From assembly GCA_036344135.1 (NCBI GenBank), contig JAYYUG010000103.1, forward strand, positions 1-11,389: a stretch of DNA of 11,389 nucleotides. Direction: 5' to 3'. Each line of letters opens with the position of its first letter. Position 1 is the stretch's first letter. The stretch is from GCA-002731945 sp036344135. GTDB lineage: Bacteria; Pseudomonadota; Alphaproteobacteria; MED-G09. Position numbers and translations under genes: made by a program. Positions 1 through 6,729 of this stretch are shown in pieces. The notes beneath the pieces were generated by a model. It was not told where the DNA came from. It made no database searches and saw nothing but the letters and a program-made list of their open reading frames with translations.

Positions 1-1017
1 TTTATTATATTTATTATTATCTAAAAATAATTTACCTGGATCTAGGCAGTAGTATTTTTTATTTTGTTTTGAATCAACTTTATCATAATCCATTCTTGCC
101 AAATAATGCTCAATTGTATTATTAACAAACTTCTCATAAGCATCTTCTGCATTATGGTCAAAAATCACTAGAGGGTTTTTTATATGGTCAAGAATTGTAG
201 CCTTTCGTGTAAAGAAGAATGGCATCCAACTTTCCATCCCAGGAAATATAATCTTTTCTGAAATATCTTTATATATTCTAGCCTCTTGTTTTCTGGGGCC
301 AAATTCTTTATTAAATCGAGTCCTAAATAATTCTACCGATCTGTCATTAAGACAGATCTCAGTATTGGGATAAACTTTCACTACATTTAAATTTTTTATT
401 GATATCTGACTTGATGTATCAAATATTTTTATAGCATCAACTGTATTACCGAAAAAATCTAAGCGCACAGGTTTGTTAGAGGGTGAATAAAAATCAATTA
501 TTCCACCTCTAACAGAAAAGTCTCCATATTCTCTTACGGTTTCAGTTTTAACGTAGCCATTACTTATAAAATAAGTTGCTAAATCCTCCATGTTTAGATT
601 CATTCCAACTTTTAATTCAAGCGTTCTTTCTAAACAATCATCTTTGCTAAGAATATACTGCGCAGAAGCTCTTACAGTGGAAAGAATTATTAAATCTTTA
701 TCCCCAGATTCATTAATATCTATAAGTGTTTTTATTCTTTCTGAGGATATTTTCTTATTTGGGTTAATTTTATCATACGGTGAGGTATCAAATTGCGGGA
801 AAGTTAGAAACTCTTTCTCTAAGGTAAAAGACAATAAGTCTTTAATTTGATTATAACGTTTAATATCGCTTGTTATGAAGATAATATTACGTTTTAATTT
901 TGATCGAATTTCCTTTAATAATATTGATTCTGAGCCATGAGGAACTTCTGAAAACTTAATATTAAAATTTGAATTATTAACAATTCCGTCTAAGTTTTTA
1001 TTTATTATACCCTTCAT
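1..1017 (-). CDS. mfd: Transcription-repair coupling factor Mfd, N-terminal part (cut by window edge)
   Basis: Partial gene: 339 codons run from an ATG at 1017 to the left edge with no stop. Mfd is the cytoplasmic ATP-dependent translocase that removes RNA polymerase stalled at DNA lesions and recruits UvrA. The visible part is the UvrB-homology region that contacts UvrA. Seen directly: the SPYDKINPN segment (residues 79-87) matching the Mfd/UvrB 'PYD..SP' strand; ILSTVRASAQ (111-120); the hallmark stretch YVKTETVREYGDFSVRGG (155-172) followed by IIDFYSP; VRLDFFG (184-190); and a GMESWMPFFF segment near residue 262, which matches the Mfd 'Y.LPLFF' region. The RNA-polymerase-binding and translocase domains lie outside the window. 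The start follows the sdhE stop by 8 bp, so the two are probably co-transcribed. No Shine-Dalgarno motif precedes the ATG. Family assignment is very secure; full length cannot be judged. Confidence 0.95.
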   Translation of the reverse strand, partial: MKGIINKNLDGIVNNSNFNIKFSEVPHGSESILLKEIRSKLKRNIIFITSDIKRYNQIKDLLSFTLEKEFLTFPQFDTSPYDKINPNKKISSERIKTLIDINESGDKDLIILSTVRASAQYILSKDDCLERTLELKVGMNLNMEDLATYFISNGYVKTETVREYGDFSVRGGIIDFYSPSNKPVRLDFFGNTVDAIKIFDTSSQISIKNLNVVKVYPNTEICLNDRSVELFRTRFNKEFGPRKQEARIYKDISEKIIFPGMESWMPFFFTRKATILDHIKNPLVIFDHNAEDAYEKFVNNTIEHYLARMDYDKVDSKQNKKYYCLDPGKLFLDNNKYNK

Positions 1018-1025
1018 TTTGTGTT

Positions 1026-1289
1026 TTATTTTACTATTTTTAACAAAATATCATTTACTAAATCTTTAAACTTACTTGGTATACCTTCAGTTCCTCTATT
1101 AGAAAACCACTCATAAAGCTCTGGGTCAGGTATATCAATTAGATCATCAAACGTTTTTAATTCTTTATCATTCATTCTTTCGACGTTATTTTTTGCGTAA
1201 TTACCTAGAATTAAATCCATTTCTTTAATGCCTCGATGATTAGAGCGAAATATTATTTTTTTTCTATAAGCATCCATTTTTTTTATCAT
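1026..1289 (-). CDS. sdhE: FAD assembly factor SdhE (succinate dehydrogenase assembly factor 2)
   Basis: Small helical protein of 87 residues that promotes covalent attachment of FAD to the SdhA flavoprotein of succinate dehydrogenase. The family signature HRGIKEMD (residues 18-25, containing the RGxxE motif) is present. The typical later segment follows, with DDLIDIPDPELYEWF at 48-62, and length is normal for the family. Two in-frame starts are possible: ATG at 1289 (MIKK) and ATG at 1277 (MDAYRKK). Neither has a Shine-Dalgarno motif. The second puts the N-terminus closer to the usual length and leaves a short leader after a TATTAT-like element, so it may be the true start. It lies upstream of mfd with an 8-bp gap and is divergent from recG with only 20 bp between start codons. 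The mfd-sdhE/recG arrangement is one I associate with Alphaproteobacteria. Confidence 0.92.
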   Translation of the reverse strand: MIKKMDAYRKKIIFRSNHRGIKEMDLILGNYAKNNVERMNDKELKTFDDLIDIPDPELYEWFSNRGTEGIPSKFKDLVNDILLKIVK

Positions 1290-1309
1290 ATGTTATATTT
1301 ATAATATCC
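1290..1309. promoter_or_regulatory. 20-bp divergent sdhE/recG start region, possible overlapping -10 elements
   Basis: Only 20 bp separate the sdhE and recG start codons, so at least part of each promoter must sit inside the opposite gene. The gap contains TATAAT on the plus strand (1300-1305) and TATTAT on the minus strand (complement of 1301-1306). If used, either would give a leaderless or almost leaderless transcript, and for sdhE a leader of about 17 nt if the internal ATG at 1277 is the start. Such hexamers are common by chance in AT-rich DNA, so this is tentative. Confidence 0.3.
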
Positions 1310-3397
1310 ATGAGACCTGAAACCCTATATCAGCTATTTAGACCATTAGATACCCTTAAAGGTATTGGTCCACGACTAAAAAATAAACTTAAATATTTAA
1401 TCGGAGAAAATGTTATCGACTTGTTATGGCATTTACCTTCTGACGTTATTAATAGGACTTATTCTCCAAAAGTTATTGATGCAGAAAAAGATCGTATCGC
1501 TACATTCAATTTAATAGTAAATAAACATCTTCCCTCGCGAAGAAAAAATATGCCTTATAAGATACATTGTTCTGATGAAACTTCAGATATTGATTTGATT
1601 TGGTTTAATGCAAGAAGGGAATATTTGGAAGAATTACTTCCTATAGGAAAAGAAATTATAGTTAGCGGAAAAATTGATGTGTACAAAAATACTAAGCAAA
1701 TAATTCATCCAGATTATATATTTCCTGCTGAGCAAAGCAAAAAATTACCTAAATTTGAACCTGTCTATAGACTAACCCAGGGAGTATCGAATAAAGTTAT
1801 AAGACGAAATGTATTAGAGATTTTAAATTTAATTCCAGACATTCAAGAGTGGAATGATAAAAATCTATTAAAGAAAATGAACTGGCCTTCATTTAATGAA
1901 GCCATAAAAAATGTTCACAATCCGGGAGATAGTTTAGATATTTCTCATAATAATATGTCTAGACAACGCCTAGCGTATGATGAGCTTTTAGCAAATCAAA
2001 TTTCTTTAAGTCTTATATCAAAGAATTTTTCTAAAATTCAGGGGCACTCAATTAAAAGTAACAAATCTTCCATTTCACAAATCATCAAACAATTACCCTT
2101 TGAGTTAACTAATTCTCAGAAAATGTGTGTTGATGAGATTATTGAAGATATGACACAGCCTGAAAGAATGTTAAGGCTATTACAAGGTGATGTTGGTTCA
2201 GGAAAAACTATAGTTGCATTTCTCGGTTTAATGCATGCGGTTAATGCAAAAAAACAATGTGCTTTTATGGCTCCAACAGAGTTACTGGCTTCTCAACATT
2301 ATGAAACACTAAAGAACTATTGTTTCCTTAATAACGTAAGTCTTAAAATTATAACTGGTAAAACAAGAAATGTTGAAAAAGATGAAATTTACAGTCAACT
2401 GACAGACGGGAGTTTAGATATTGTTATTGGCACTCATGCTCTCTTTCAAGAAAAAGTAGTTTTTAAGGATCTGGGGTTTGTTGTGATAGATGAACAACAT
2501 AGATTTGGAGTCCACCAAAGATTATCGTTAACATCTAAAAATCAAAAAAAACCGCCGGATATATTATTGATGACTGCAACCCCTATTCCAAGAACTCTTG
2601 AATTAACTACGTATGGATCAATGTCTGTCTCTAAGATAGTTGAAAAACCACATGGAATTCAAATAATAGAGACTGCTGCTAAACCTATAGCTAACGTTGA
2701 TAAAACAATTAAATCTCTCGAAAAAATTTTTAAAAATAATGGGAAAGCTTATTGGGTATGTCCTTTAATAGAAGAATCCGAAAAAATTGATTTAGCGGCC
2801 GCAGAAGACAGGTATCTATCTTTAAAGGATGTTTATGGAGATAATGTTTTATTAATTCACGGGCGTATACCTTCAGATGAGCGTGAAAAAATAATGAGTG
2901 AATTTAAGTTTGGTAATAAAAGAATCCTAGTTGCCACTACCGTTATAGAGGTCGGTATTGATGTGCCTGAGGCTACTGTTATGATCATTGAACATGCAGA
3001 AAGATTTGGTCTTTCTCAGTTACATCAATTAAGAGGTAGAGTTGGGAGGGGTATAAATAAATCTAGCTGCCTACTTTTATATCAGACACCTTTGGGAATA
3101 AATGCAAAGAAACGAATTGAAACTCTTCGTGAAACAAACGATGGATTTGTGATAGCCGAGGAAGATTTAATTCTAAGAGGGGCTGGAGAGATTTTAGGAA
3201 CAAGACAGTCTGGGTTTCATATATTTAAAATAGCAAATCTAAATACAGATCGAAATCTTTTAGAACTTGCTAATAAAAATGCTAATTACATAGTAAGTAA
3301 AGGTCTACTTAATAGTGGGAGTAGTGCAGAAAATTTTAAATTATTACTTCATTTGTTTAAACAAGACAGGGCTATAAAATTCCTAGAGGCTGGTTAA
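1310..3397 (+). CDS. recG: ATP-dependent DNA helicase RecG
   Basis: Complete 695-residue protein of normal length. RecG is a cytoplasmic superfamily 2 double-strand translocase that remodels stalled replication forks and branch-migrates Holliday junctions. An N-terminal helix-hairpin-helix-like segment (LKGIGPRLKNKL, residues 16-27) leads into the wedge/OB domain that grips the junction. Helicase motifs in order: Walker A GDVGSGKT (293-300), APTELLASQH, DEQH box (394-397), MTATPIPRT (from 421), HGRIPSDEREK (from 517), motif V with TTVIEVGIDVPEA, QLRGRVGRG (from 573), and the RecG-specific tail DLILRGAGEILGTRQSG (from 619). No key residue is missing. The ATG lacks a Shine-Dalgarno motif. The TAA stop shares a TTAA tetranucleotide with the stop of the convergent DUF502 gene, leaving no room for a terminator between them. 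Confidence 0.98.
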   Translation: MRPETLYQLFRPLDTLKGIGPRLKNKLKYLIGENVIDLLWHLPSDVINRTYSPKVIDAEKDRIATFNLIVNKHLPSRRKNMPYKIHCSDETSDIDLIWFNARREYLEELLPIGKEIIVSGKIDVYKNTKQIIHPDYIFPAEQSKKLPKFEPVYRLTQGVSNKVIRRNVLEILNLIPDIQEWNDKNLLKKMNWPSFNEAIKNVHNPGDSLDISHNNMSRQRLAYDELLANQISLSLISKNFSKIQGHSIKSNKSSISQIIKQLPFELTNSQKMCVDEIIEDMTQPERMLRLLQGDVGSGKTIVAFLGLMHAVNAKKQCAFMAPTELLASQHYETLKNYCFLNNVSLKIITGKTRNVEKDEIYSQLTDGSLDIVIGTHALFQEKVVFKDLGFVVIDEQHRFGVHQRLSLTSKNQKKPPDILLMTATPIPRTLELTTYGSMSVSKIVEKPHGIQIIETAAKPIANVDKTIKSLEKIFKNNGKAYWVCPLIEESEKIDLAAAEDRYLSLKDVYGDNVLLIHGRIPSDEREKIMSEFKFGNKRILVATTVIEVGIDVPEATVMIIEHAERFGLSQLHQLRGRVGRGINKSSCLLLYQTPLGINAKKRIETLRETNDGFVIAEEDLILRGAGEILGTRQSGFHIFKIANLNTDRNLLELANKNANYIVSKGLLNSGSSAENFKLLLHLFKQDRAIKFLEAG

Positions 3398-4035
3398 TCT
3401 TTTTCGGGAATTACTAATCCAGCTGAAATAATTAATTTTGCTGCGTCTTCTACTGACATATCAAGTGCAACTGTATCTTCTTTTGGAACAAATAATAAAT
3501 ATCCTGATGTAGGATTAGGCGTTGTTGGAGCAAATATACATAATAAATTATCATCCTTTTTTTCGGAGATTTCACCTTTAGCTTCAGTGGTCACAAATCC
3601 AATTGCCCATATATCTTTTCTCGGATATTCAAATAAAACTACACTTTTAAAATTTTTATTTGATTGAGTTGCTACAGTTTCAAAAATTTGCTTAAGAGTG
3701 CTATATATGCCCCTTATAAGAGGTAATCTATCTACAAGACTCTCACCATATCCTATAATCGCGCGACCAAAAAAATTAGCTGTTAGAAACCCTAATGTTG
3801 TTAGAAGTATAAGGGCAGCTATTAATCCGAGTCCTGGAAGACTAAATGGTAATTCTCTTAAAGTATTGGGTATGAATGGAGCAAACCAAGAATCAACACT
3901 TTGTACAAACCACATTGCAACCCATATAGTGATAGCTACTGGAGCGGCAGCAACTAAACCTGTTAGAAAATAATTTCTCAATCTTTGAAATAAAGGAGGT
4001 TTAATAGTGATATTAACTTTATTATTTTTTGGCAT
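3394..4035 (-). CDS. DUF502 family inner-membrane protein
   Basis: Protein of 213 residues with two predicted membrane helices (about 23-45 and 67-90) and a soluble C-terminal domain. The LTGLVAAAPVAIT segment at the first helix, LVDRLPLIRGIYSTLKQ (100-116) just after the second, and the C-terminal APTTPNPTSGYLLFVP segment are characteristic of DUF502. The family has no firmly established biochemical role; in Alphaproteobacteria it commonly neighbours recG, as it does here. Charge distribution suggests a short cytoplasmic N-terminus rich in Lys/Arg. No Shine-Dalgarno motif precedes the ATG at 4035. It is convergent with recG, with a 4-bp overlap of stop codons, and divergent from the phosphotransferase gene across 61 bp. 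The family call is strong; function is unknown. Confidence 0.92.
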   Translation of the reverse strand: MPKNNKVNITIKPPLFQRLRNYFLTGLVAAAPVAITIWVAMWFVQSVDSWFAPFIPNTLRELPFSLPGLGLIAALILLTTLGFLTANFFGRAIIGYGESLVDRLPLIRGIYSTLKQIFETVATQSNKNFKSVVLFEYPRKDIWAIGFVTTEAKGEISEKKDDNLLCIFAPTTPNPTSGYLLFVPKEDTVALDMSVEDAAKLIISAGLVIPEKD

Positions 4036-4096
4036 GATTATGTTGTAGCATAAAAATATTTATAGATAATAGATTTTATAAAAATATAAATAAAAA
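4036..4096. promoter_or_regulatory. Divergent promoter region, DUF502 gene / phosphotransferase operon
   Basis: Sixty-one bases of nearly pure A/T between two divergent starts must hold promoter elements for both units. Candidate -10 hexamers are TATAAA at 4077-4082 for the plus-strand phosphotransferase operon, giving a leader of roughly 8 nt, and TATTAT on the minus strand (complement of 4066-4071) for the DUF502 gene. I see no convincing -35 element or operator dyad, and the base composition makes hexamer matches weak evidence. Confidence 0.3.
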
Positions 4097-5092
4097 ATGT
4101 CGAAACTTAAAAAAAAACTAAAAGAAATAATTCCCCTGTTTGAACCTAATTTTATTGAAATTAAGGAACTCAGACGGCTATCAGGAGGCTCTAGTAATGA
4201 ATCATGGTTATTAGTATTAAAAACAAATAATGAAGATAAATTTTTAGTGTTTCGTAGAACTCCTGACGGAAAGATAAAAGATAGTACTGTTTCTAGCTTC
4301 ATAGGTATTGATAATGAAGCAAAGATTATGAATCTCGCCTATAAGCATGGTGTACCTGTGCCAAAAATTTATCACATAATTGATGAATCTTATGACATTG
4401 GCAAGGGGTTCTTTATGGAATATTTAGAAGGATTAACAATTGGTAATAGGATTGTAAGGGATCACAGTTTAAAGGATATAAAAGCAACTCTAGCAAGACA
4501 ATGCGGTGAAATCTTATCTATGATTCATCAAATTCCTATTGATAATTTAATAGATATTCCTACTTCGACTGCCGATAATGAAATTAATAAATATGAAGAA
4601 GTTTATTTTAAACATGATAGCCCCATCCCTGTTTTTGATTTAGCGTTCAAATGGTTAAGAAAAAATATTCCTTATCAAGATGAACTAACCTTGGTTCACG
4701 GAGATTTTAGAAACGGAAACCTAATTATTCATCCTAAAGATGGAATCTCTGGAGTCTTGGATTGGGAGATTTTTCATTTAGGGGATCCTTACGAAGATTT
4801 ATCATGGATTTGTGTCAACAGTTGGCGTTATAACAATATTAATTTACCCGTTGGAGGCTTTGGGAGTCGTGAAGATATGTACATAGCTTATGAAAAATCA
4901 TCAGGTAAGAAACTAGATAGAGAAAGAGCAAAATATTGGGAAATTTTGGGAACTCTGAAATGGGGTGTTATGTGCCTGAACATGATAGAAATTTATAGGT
5001 CCGGCTTTGATAAATCAATAGATAGAGTCTCCATAGGCAGGAGATCATCCGAAACTGAAATTGACTTAATACGACTTTTATTAATAGACTAA
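4097..5092 (+). CDS. APH-fold phosphotransferase, ACAD10/ACAD11/LvaA type
   Basis: Complete 331-residue cytoplasmic kinase-fold protein. An N-lobe glycine-rich loop, SGGSSNE (29-35), is followed by the strand FLVFRR (49-54), where this subgroup typically has arginines. The C-lobe has the catalytic loop HGDFRNGN (201-208; D203 the presumed base, N208 a metal ligand) and the metal-binding LDWE (221-224; D222), followed by GDPYEDLSWI. This pattern is that of the 'phosphotransferase family' kinases related to the kinase domain of ACAD10/ACAD11 and to LvaA of Pseudomonas putida. The latter phosphorylates 4-hydroxyacyl-CoAs during levulinate catabolism. A true aminoglycoside-resistance role is unlikely in this context. 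The next gene, encoding DUF6285, starts 3 bp after the stop, so the two form an operon. No Shine-Dalgarno motif is visible. The exact substrate is unknown; a 4-hydroxyacyl-CoA is an inference. Confidence 0.92.
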   Translation: MSKLKKKLKEIIPLFEPNFIEIKELRRLSGGSSNESWLLVLKTNNEDKFLVFRRTPDGKIKDSTVSSFIGIDNEAKIMNLAYKHGVPVPKIYHIIDESYDIGKGFFMEYLEGLTIGNRIVRDHSLKDIKATLARQCGEILSMIHQIPIDNLIDIPTSTADNEINKYEEVYFKHDSPIPVFDLAFKWLRKNIPYQDELTLVHGDFRNGNLIIHPKDGISGVLDWEIFHLGDPYEDLSWICVNSWRYNNINLPVGGFGSREDMYIAYEKSSGKKLDRERAKYWEILGTLKWGVMCLNMIEIYRSGFDKSIDRVSIGRRSSETEIDLIRLLLID

Positions 5093-5095
5093 ATT

Positions 5096-5491
5096 ATGAA
5101 AAGTGAGCCTTCCATAGAAGAGCTTTTGCAAGCTGTAATAGAATTTATCGAAAATAGTGTCATACCTAAACTTGAAGGACATGATAAATTTCATGCCCAT
5201 GTGGCGAAAAATACTTTAGGAATTGTGTTAAGAGAAATTATGTTGCTAAGAGATTACGACGAGAAAGAAGTGGCAAGATTAAAGAATATTCTTAGTAAAG
5301 ACGATAATATTAAAGAATTGAATAAATTGTTATCTGAAAAAATCAGAAATGGTGAAATTAATATTAATGATGATTCTTTAAAAGATCACCTTATAAGAAC
5401 TACAATGGCAAAGCTAAGCATAGATCAACCTCATTATTCTGGTTATCTTAAGGGAAAAGAAGACAATTATCCGAATGATAGTGAGTCTTAA
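5096..5491 (+). CDS. DUF6285 family protein, likely partner of the phosphotransferase
   Basis: Small soluble protein of 131 residues, predicted almost wholly alpha-helical and strongly charged. The recognisable family segment is near the N-terminus: PSIEELLQAVIEFIENSVIP (5-24) and then HAHVAKNTLGIVLREI (33-48) with paired histidines. DUF6285 genes usually sit directly beside an ACAD10/LvaA-type phosphotransferase, as here (3-bp gap, likely translational coupling, no Shine-Dalgarno motif). In the P. putida levulinate operon the small protein LvaB is needed for LvaA activity; I infer this gene has the same helper role, although I cannot verify homology to LvaB from the sequence alone. The acyl-CoA dehydrogenase that often completes such clusters is not in the window. 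Its TAA stop overlaps that of the convergent thiolase gene within a shared TTAA. Confidence 0.88.
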   Translation: MKSEPSIEELLQAVIEFIENSVIPKLEGHDKFHAHVAKNTLGIVLREIMLLRDYDEKEVARLKNILSKDDNIKELNKLLSEKIRNGEININDDSLKDHLIRTTMAKLSIDQPHYSGYLKGKEDNYPNDSES

Positions 5492-6684
5492 AGAGATCCG
5501 ATTATAGCAACTGAGCAAACATTATTGGCTGGCTGTCCTCCAAGATTATGAGTTAACCCCACAGAGGGGCCGCTCAATTGTCTCTTGTCAGCCTTACCTT
5601 GAAGTTGGAGGTACATTTCATACAACATACGTAATCCTGATGCACCAATAGGATGACCAAAACACTTTAATCCTCCATCTATCTGGCATGGAACTTGGCC
5701 ATCTGAATCATAAAAACCATCCATAACGTCATTTACAGCGTTTCCTTCCTCAGAGATGAATAAGTCTTCCATAGTAACAAGCTCAGTAATAGAAAAACAG
5801 TCATGCACCTCCATCATTGAGATCTCTTTTCTTGGATTTGTAATACCTGCCTCTGCATAAGCTTTTTTTGCTGCTATCCTTACAGTATGAAAATAAGAAC
5901 CGTCCCAGCTATTATGTTGAGACTCTAAACCATTTGAAACAGATAATTGCAAAGCTTTAACACTAATAAGATCTTTCTTACCAAGACTCTTTGCAATCTC
6001 AGGCGTAGTCACTACTGCTGCCGCAGCTCCATCAGATACCCCACAACAATCAAATAAACCCAAAGGTTCTGCTATCATAGGAGCGTTCATAACTTGTTCT
6101 TCTGTAACTTCTTTTTGTAAATGAGCTTTAGGATTTAATGCTCCATTTGCATGGCTTTTTACAGAAACATGGGCAATAGCTCTCTTTAAATCTTCAGCTG
6201 AGACACCATGTTTTGCTGTATAGGCAGAAGCAAGTTGTGCAAAATTACCTGGTGCTGATCCAGAAGGACCGATTTGAGGGCCCAGCGTTCCATAATTTGC
6301 CGCTGGTAAACCACCATAACCGGTATCTTTTAGTTTTTCCATTCCCAGAGCTATAGCAATATCTGCGGCGCCTGCAGCTACAGCGTATACTGCTCCTCTA
6401 AAAGCCTCAGAACCCGAAGCACAATAGTTTTCCACTCTTGTGACTGAAATATTTGGCAATCTAAGGGCAATGGACATTGGTGTTCCGCCCTTTCCAGACC
6501 CGATATCATCTATATGATGAGAAAACCAAGCTGCGTCTAGTTGATTTGGTTCTATTCCAGCATCATCCATGGCTTCTACATAGGCCTCCACCATTAGATC
6601 ATCCGGGCTTGTATCCCATCTTTCACCAAACTTAGAGCATCCCATTCCGACTATCGCAACTTTATCTTTGATTCCTGAAGCCAT
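5488..6684 (-). CDS. SCP2/archaeal-type thiolase (acetyl-CoA acetyltransferase-like)
   Basis: Complete 398-residue thiolase-fold enzyme expected to cleave 3-oxoacyl-CoA with CoA or to run the reverse condensation. The nucleophilic cysteine is C88 in ENYCASGSEAF. The HDCF loop (294-297) marks the SCP2-thiolase-like subgroup that includes archaeal acetoacetyl-CoA thiolases. GHPIGASG (343-350) supplies the conserved histidine, and the C-terminal THNLGGQPAN segment replaces the CxG cysteine loop of classical thiolases. The catalytic set for this subgroup looks intact. The start is supported by GGAG 6 nt upstream (complement of 6691-6694). It is the last gene of a minus-strand set, 45 bp downstream of the synthase-like/DUF35 fusion, which suggests a joint complex. 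The DNA is visibly less AT-rich than recG or the phosphotransferase gene. Substrate chain length cannot be told from sequence. Confidence 0.95.
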   Translation of the reverse strand: MASGIKDKVAIVGMGCSKFGERWDTSPDDLMVEAYVEAMDDAGIEPNQLDAAWFSHHIDDIGSGKGGTPMSIALRLPNISVTRVENYCASGSEAFRGAVYAVAAGAADIAIALGMEKLKDTGYGGLPAANYGTLGPQIGPSGSAPGNFAQLASAYTAKHGVSAEDLKRAIAHVSVKSHANGALNPKAHLQKEVTEEQVMNAPMIAEPLGLFDCCGVSDGAAAAVVTTPEIAKSLGKKDLISVKALQLSVSNGLESQHNSWDGSYFHTVRIAAKKAYAEAGITNPRKEISMMEVHDCFSITELVTMEDLFISEEGNAVNDVMDGFYDSDGQVPCQIDGGLKCFGHPIGASGLRMLYEMYLQLQGKADKRQLSGPSVGLTHNLGGQPANNVCSVAIIGSL

Positions 6685-6690
6685 CTATTT

Positions 6691-6694
6691 CTCC
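6691..6694 (-). promoter_or_regulatory. Shine-Dalgarno site of the thiolase gene
   Basis: Reads GGAG on the minus strand, 6 nt before the ATG at 6684. It fixes the thiolase start and shows that the second gene of the pair is translated from its own site rather than only by coupling. Confidence 0.65.
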
Positions 6695-6729
6695 ATTAGA
6701 GTAGTAATAATTAAATAACACAAATTAAA

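Noticed and set aside
590..850. Plus-strand open frame of 86 codons
   Set aside because: It lies wholly inside mfd on the opposite strand, whose frame is continuous and carries strong Mfd motifs; the product has no recognisable feature.
2795..2802. GCGGCCGC octamer in AT-rich DNA, which could suggest a cloning-vector junction
   Set aside because: It lies in frame in recG as part of a LAAAED segment with uninterrupted helicase motifs on both sides, so it is simply three alanine codons.
3698..3973. Plus-strand open frame of 91 codons
   Set aside because: Antisense to the DUF502 gene across its membrane helices; no ribosome-binding site and no family resemblance.
4060..4302. Minus-strand open frame of 80 codons
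   Set aside because: Antisense to the start of the phosphotransferase gene, whose glycine-rich loop is encoded there.
4097..5092. Aminoglycoside resistance gene
   Set aside because: The APH fold is shared, but the FRR strand, neighbouring DUF6285 gene and CoA-metabolism context fit ACAD10/LvaA-type kinases rather than drug resistance.
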